A DNA stretch of 64,000 bases. Origin: an uncultured Oscillospiraceae bacterium (GTDB lineage Bacteria; Bacillota; Clostridia; Oscillospirales; Oscillospiraceae). The stretch is taken from assembly GCA_944385435.1 (NCBI GenBank), contig CALWXG010000004.1:1-64000 (forward strand), in the 5' to 3' direction. The notes below the pieces were generated by a model. It made no database searches. It had not been told where the DNA came from and was given only the letters and a program-made list of their open reading frames with translations. Shown in pieces: positions 62,379 to 64,000 of the stretch. Numbering within the stretch: position 1 is the first letter of the stretch; every line of letters starts with the position of its first letter. The position numbers and the translations under genes are program-made.

Positions 62379-62439
62379 TGAACTGCACCCCATTCGTTAG
62401 ACAGTATGGCATACTGAATAACAAATGGGGTGCAGTTCA
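62379..62439. repeat. 61-bp near-perfect palindrome
   Basis: Perfect outer arms of 16 bp (TGAACTGCACCCCATT and complement, 62379-62394 and 62424-62439); most of the inner bases also pair up to the centre at about 62409. No T run and no gene of its own. Nothing else is seen in 62440-62532. Confidence 0.75.
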
Positions 62440-62532
62440 CACACTGGCTGCCGACCGGGAAAACTTTATAATCTTCACTGTCCTCTTGGCGGGATGCGGA
62501 TTCTGTCCAGGCGCCGTGCTTTCTCATCGTTG

Positions 62533-63086
62533 TCACCGGGTGGGGGGATGGCAGAAGCAGGCCAGCTCGTGGTCATTGATCACCCCCACCGCCTGAAGGA
62601 AGGAACACACGATGGCGGTGCCCACAAAACGCATGCCCCGGCGCTTCAGATCACTGGAGATCCGGTCGGACAGCTCGGTGCTGGCGCGAAACACGTCGTC
62701 CATGTTCACGATCACCTCGCCACGGTGAATCCCCACAGGTAGCGGTCAAAGGAGCCGAACTCCCGCTGGATGGCCAGAAACACCCGGGCGTTCCCGATGG
62801 CGGCCTGGATCTTGCGCCGGTTGCGGACGATCCCGGCGTCTCCCATCAGCACCTCCACCTTCTGCGGGCCATACCCAGCCACAACTTCCGTCTGAAAGTG
62901 GTCAAAGGCGGCACGAAATGCCTCTCGCTTTTTCAGGATGGTCAGCCAGGACAGGCCCGCCTGAAAGCCCTCCAGGGTCAGCATCTCGAAAAGTTTCCGG
63001 TCATCGTGCTCCGGCCGCCCCCACTCGTGGTCGTGGTAGGCTAGGTAAAGCTTTGAATTGGGATCTGCCCAGTGGCAGCGTGTCAT
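62533..63086 (-). pseudogene. tag: DNA-3-methyladenine glycosylase I, frameshifted
   Basis: The first 115 codons give MTRCHWADPNSKLYLAYHDH and all of the Tag core to FGSFDRYLWGFT; the frame then runs into VAR and a stop. The remainder, GGEVIVNMDDVFRASTELSD to LQAVGVINDHELACFCH, continues in the next frame. Restoring one G near 62721 (ACCGTGG to ACCGGTGG) rejoins them exactly. All four zinc ligands (C4, H17 and the C-terminal H and C) are present, so the loss is recent or a sequencing error. Confidence 0.88.
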
Positions 63087-63193
63087 GGAAATCGGCCTCC
63101 TTCAAAGTGTCTTCACCCTGATCATACACAGCAAACCTTCCCTTAGCAACCGGAATTTCGGAAAGGCGGGACGACGCCGGAGGTTTCTCAGGC

Positions 63194-63465
63194 TCAGTTC
63201 AATTCCGGACGGAAGGCGTCCTGGGCGAACCGGGCGCCGTATCGGAAGCCGGTGATGAAGCTGACCAGGCACTGCGTCCCGTTCACCGTGTTCCAGGCGT
63301 TGACGTTCTCGATGAACCAGGTCTGTACCTCCTCGCTCAACGACCGGGTGAGCTGTCCCCCCGCTCACCCAGCACCTGCAGCTCCCGCTGGATCCGCGGC
63401 TCGTTGTCCCCCTGGCAGCGCTGGGGGGCTGGCTCCTGATAGTACAGCTCCTCAATGAATCCCAT
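63194..63465 (-). pseudogene. DUF6809-like small protein gene, frameshifted
   Basis: Starts MGFIEELYYQEPAPQRCQGD, runs to RELQVLGER, and then the frame breaks in a run of six G (plus-strand CCCCCC about 63356-63361). Adding one G continues it as GQLTRSLSEEVQTWFIENVN, then TQCLVSFITGFRYGARFAQD and a stop; 90 residues in all. The pattern (F-I/L-E-E-L-Y-Y ... F-I-x-G-F-R-x-G-A-R) is that of the DUF6809 family of small clostridial proteins of unknown function. GGAGGA precedes the ATG. Confidence 0.78.
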
Positions 63466-63714
63466 ACAGATCCTCCTCTCCACCGTCTAGGCGCCACAGC
63501 CCCAGCAGCCCATCCAGCGGATAGTTCACCAGATTGGGTCATTGCGCCTTCACATAGGTTGAGGCCCTTCCCAATACAGACTTCGGAACTGCACTTCTAT
63601 TTGCCATGCCAGCATCGCGTTTGGGACAGGCGTTTCCCGTTCCAACCGCTGCTGGCGCCGCTCCTCCGCATCCATCCGTATGGAAATATCCCTGAAATTC
63701 CCCCAATAAACTTT

Positions 63715-63761
63715 AAAAGGAGCAGGTCCTGTATCCATGCAGTACAGAACCTGTTCCTTTT
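63715..63761 (-). terminator. Terminator of the deacetylase gene
   Basis: A 19-bp stem with two G-U pairs (AAAAGGAGCAGGTCCTGTA with TACAGAACCTGTTCCTTTT), starting 12 bases after the deacetylase stop on the minus strand and ending in CCTTTTAAAG. Apart from this hairpin, 63466-63773 shows no gene I would defend. Confidence 0.8.
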
Positions 63762-63773
63762 TATGTCCCCTGT

Positions 63774-64000
63774 TTATACTGGGCACTGCCGCCCGGTGTG
63801 GTCAATGGTGTACTCCCCTTTCAGGATCAGTTCTGAGATGGGTACAAATGTATATCCCTCCTGGAGCAGCGACTCTATGATGTACGGCAGGGCCTCCGGA
63901 GTGTGGAGCGCCGCGTTATGGAACAGCACAATGGAGCCCGGCTGCACTTTTTCCGTCACCCGCCGGGTGATCTCATCGGCGGAAATGTCTTTCCAGTCCA
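63774..64000 (-). CDS. Polysaccharide deacetylase (C-terminal part, runs off the window)
   Basis: The visible 75 codons, without an initial start, read DWKDISADEITRRVTEKVQP, then GSIVLFHNAALHTPEALPYI and the C-terminal GYTFVPISELIL. This is the end of a NodB-type deacetylase (PdaA/PdaB-like) acting on peptidoglycan or another N-acetylated glycan outside the membrane: D-W-K-D and the L-x-H-x strand with the general-acid His are family marks. The N-terminal half lies beyond base 64000. The sequence resembles the source of the remnant at 60231-60332. Confidence 0.88.
   Translation of the reverse strand, partial: DWKDISADEITRRVTEKVQPGSIVLFHNAALHTPEALPYIIESLLQEGYTFVPISELILKGEYTIDHTGRQCPV

Noticed and set aside
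63550..63786. 78-codon minus-strand frame ending in LYWEGPQPM
   Set aside because: Its first third overlaps the deacetylase terminator hairpin and the end of that gene, and there is no ribosome site or recognisable family; could be a gene fragment but not supportable.
1..64000. tRNA, rRNA, CRISPR arrays, intact transposases, prophage structural genes
   Set aside because: Looked for characteristic sequences and gene types on both strands and found none convincing; tRNA absence was judged by eye only.

Overview
The window looks like the chromosome of an anaerobic gut Firmicute of the Oscillospiraceae type (Flavonifractor, Lawsonibacter and Dysosmobacter are similar in style). This is an inference from the high GC of most genes, the strong AGGAGG-type ribosome binding sites, Firmicute housekeeping genes (pcrA, comEC, holA, rnmV), SLH-domain and VanW surface proteins, PucR and AraC regulators, and many oxygen-sensitive flavin/Fe-S enzymes. 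No rRNA, tRNA, CRISPR array or intact insertion sequence was seen.

Layout. 1-13.3 kb is mostly housekeeping: an AraC regulator whose start is damaged or cut off, PcrA helicase, ComEC, DNA polymerase III delta, RNase M5, a 3-methyladenine glycosylase with an echo of its own 3' end beside it, a DMT exporter, a lipase-like hydrolase and an S41 protease with SLH domains. 13.3-26.8 kb is a sugar/glycoside catabolic block. An RbsABC-like importer faces an AraC regulator fused to a GH39-like domain that appears to have lost its catalytic residues. Downstream is a six-gene operon: Gfo/Idh oxidoreductase, TIM-barrel enzyme, a 130-residue DUF6379-like protein, a second TIM barrel, a second Gfo/Idh and a ROK kinase. 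The second and third genes look like the alpha and beta subunits of a C-glycoside deglycosidase, the enzyme that breaks the C-C bond between a sugar and a polyphenol.

26.8-33 kb has a lower GC and looks like an accessory patch: an HTH-DUF3990 (ADP-ribosyltransferase-like) gene with a small partner, a phosphoesterase, and an SNF2 helicase with a SWIM protein. 33-37.6 kb holds VanW and XpaC-like envelope genes.

37.7-55.1 kb is a second catabolic island, probably for an aromatic compound. It has three transporters, two members of the 2,4-diacetylphloroglucinol/phloretin hydrolase family, a flavodoxin-like protein with a zinc ribbon (paralogue of the one at 13.4 kb), a fumarate-reductase-like flavoprotein, an old-yellow-enzyme/enoate reductase, a NuoG/GltD-like plus NuoF-like electron-transfer pair, and two PucR regulators. 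The first block could strip a C-linked sugar and the second could reduce and hydrolyse the aglycone; this link is inference.

55.1-64 kb returns to ordinary genes (MtnA, a heterodimeric ABC exporter), then a visibly decaying stretch: a deacetylase fragment, a 5'-truncated VapC next to a 107-bp inverted-repeat element, a DUF4143 ATPase, and tag and DUF6809-like genes each broken by one missing base. A polysaccharide deacetylase runs off the right edge.
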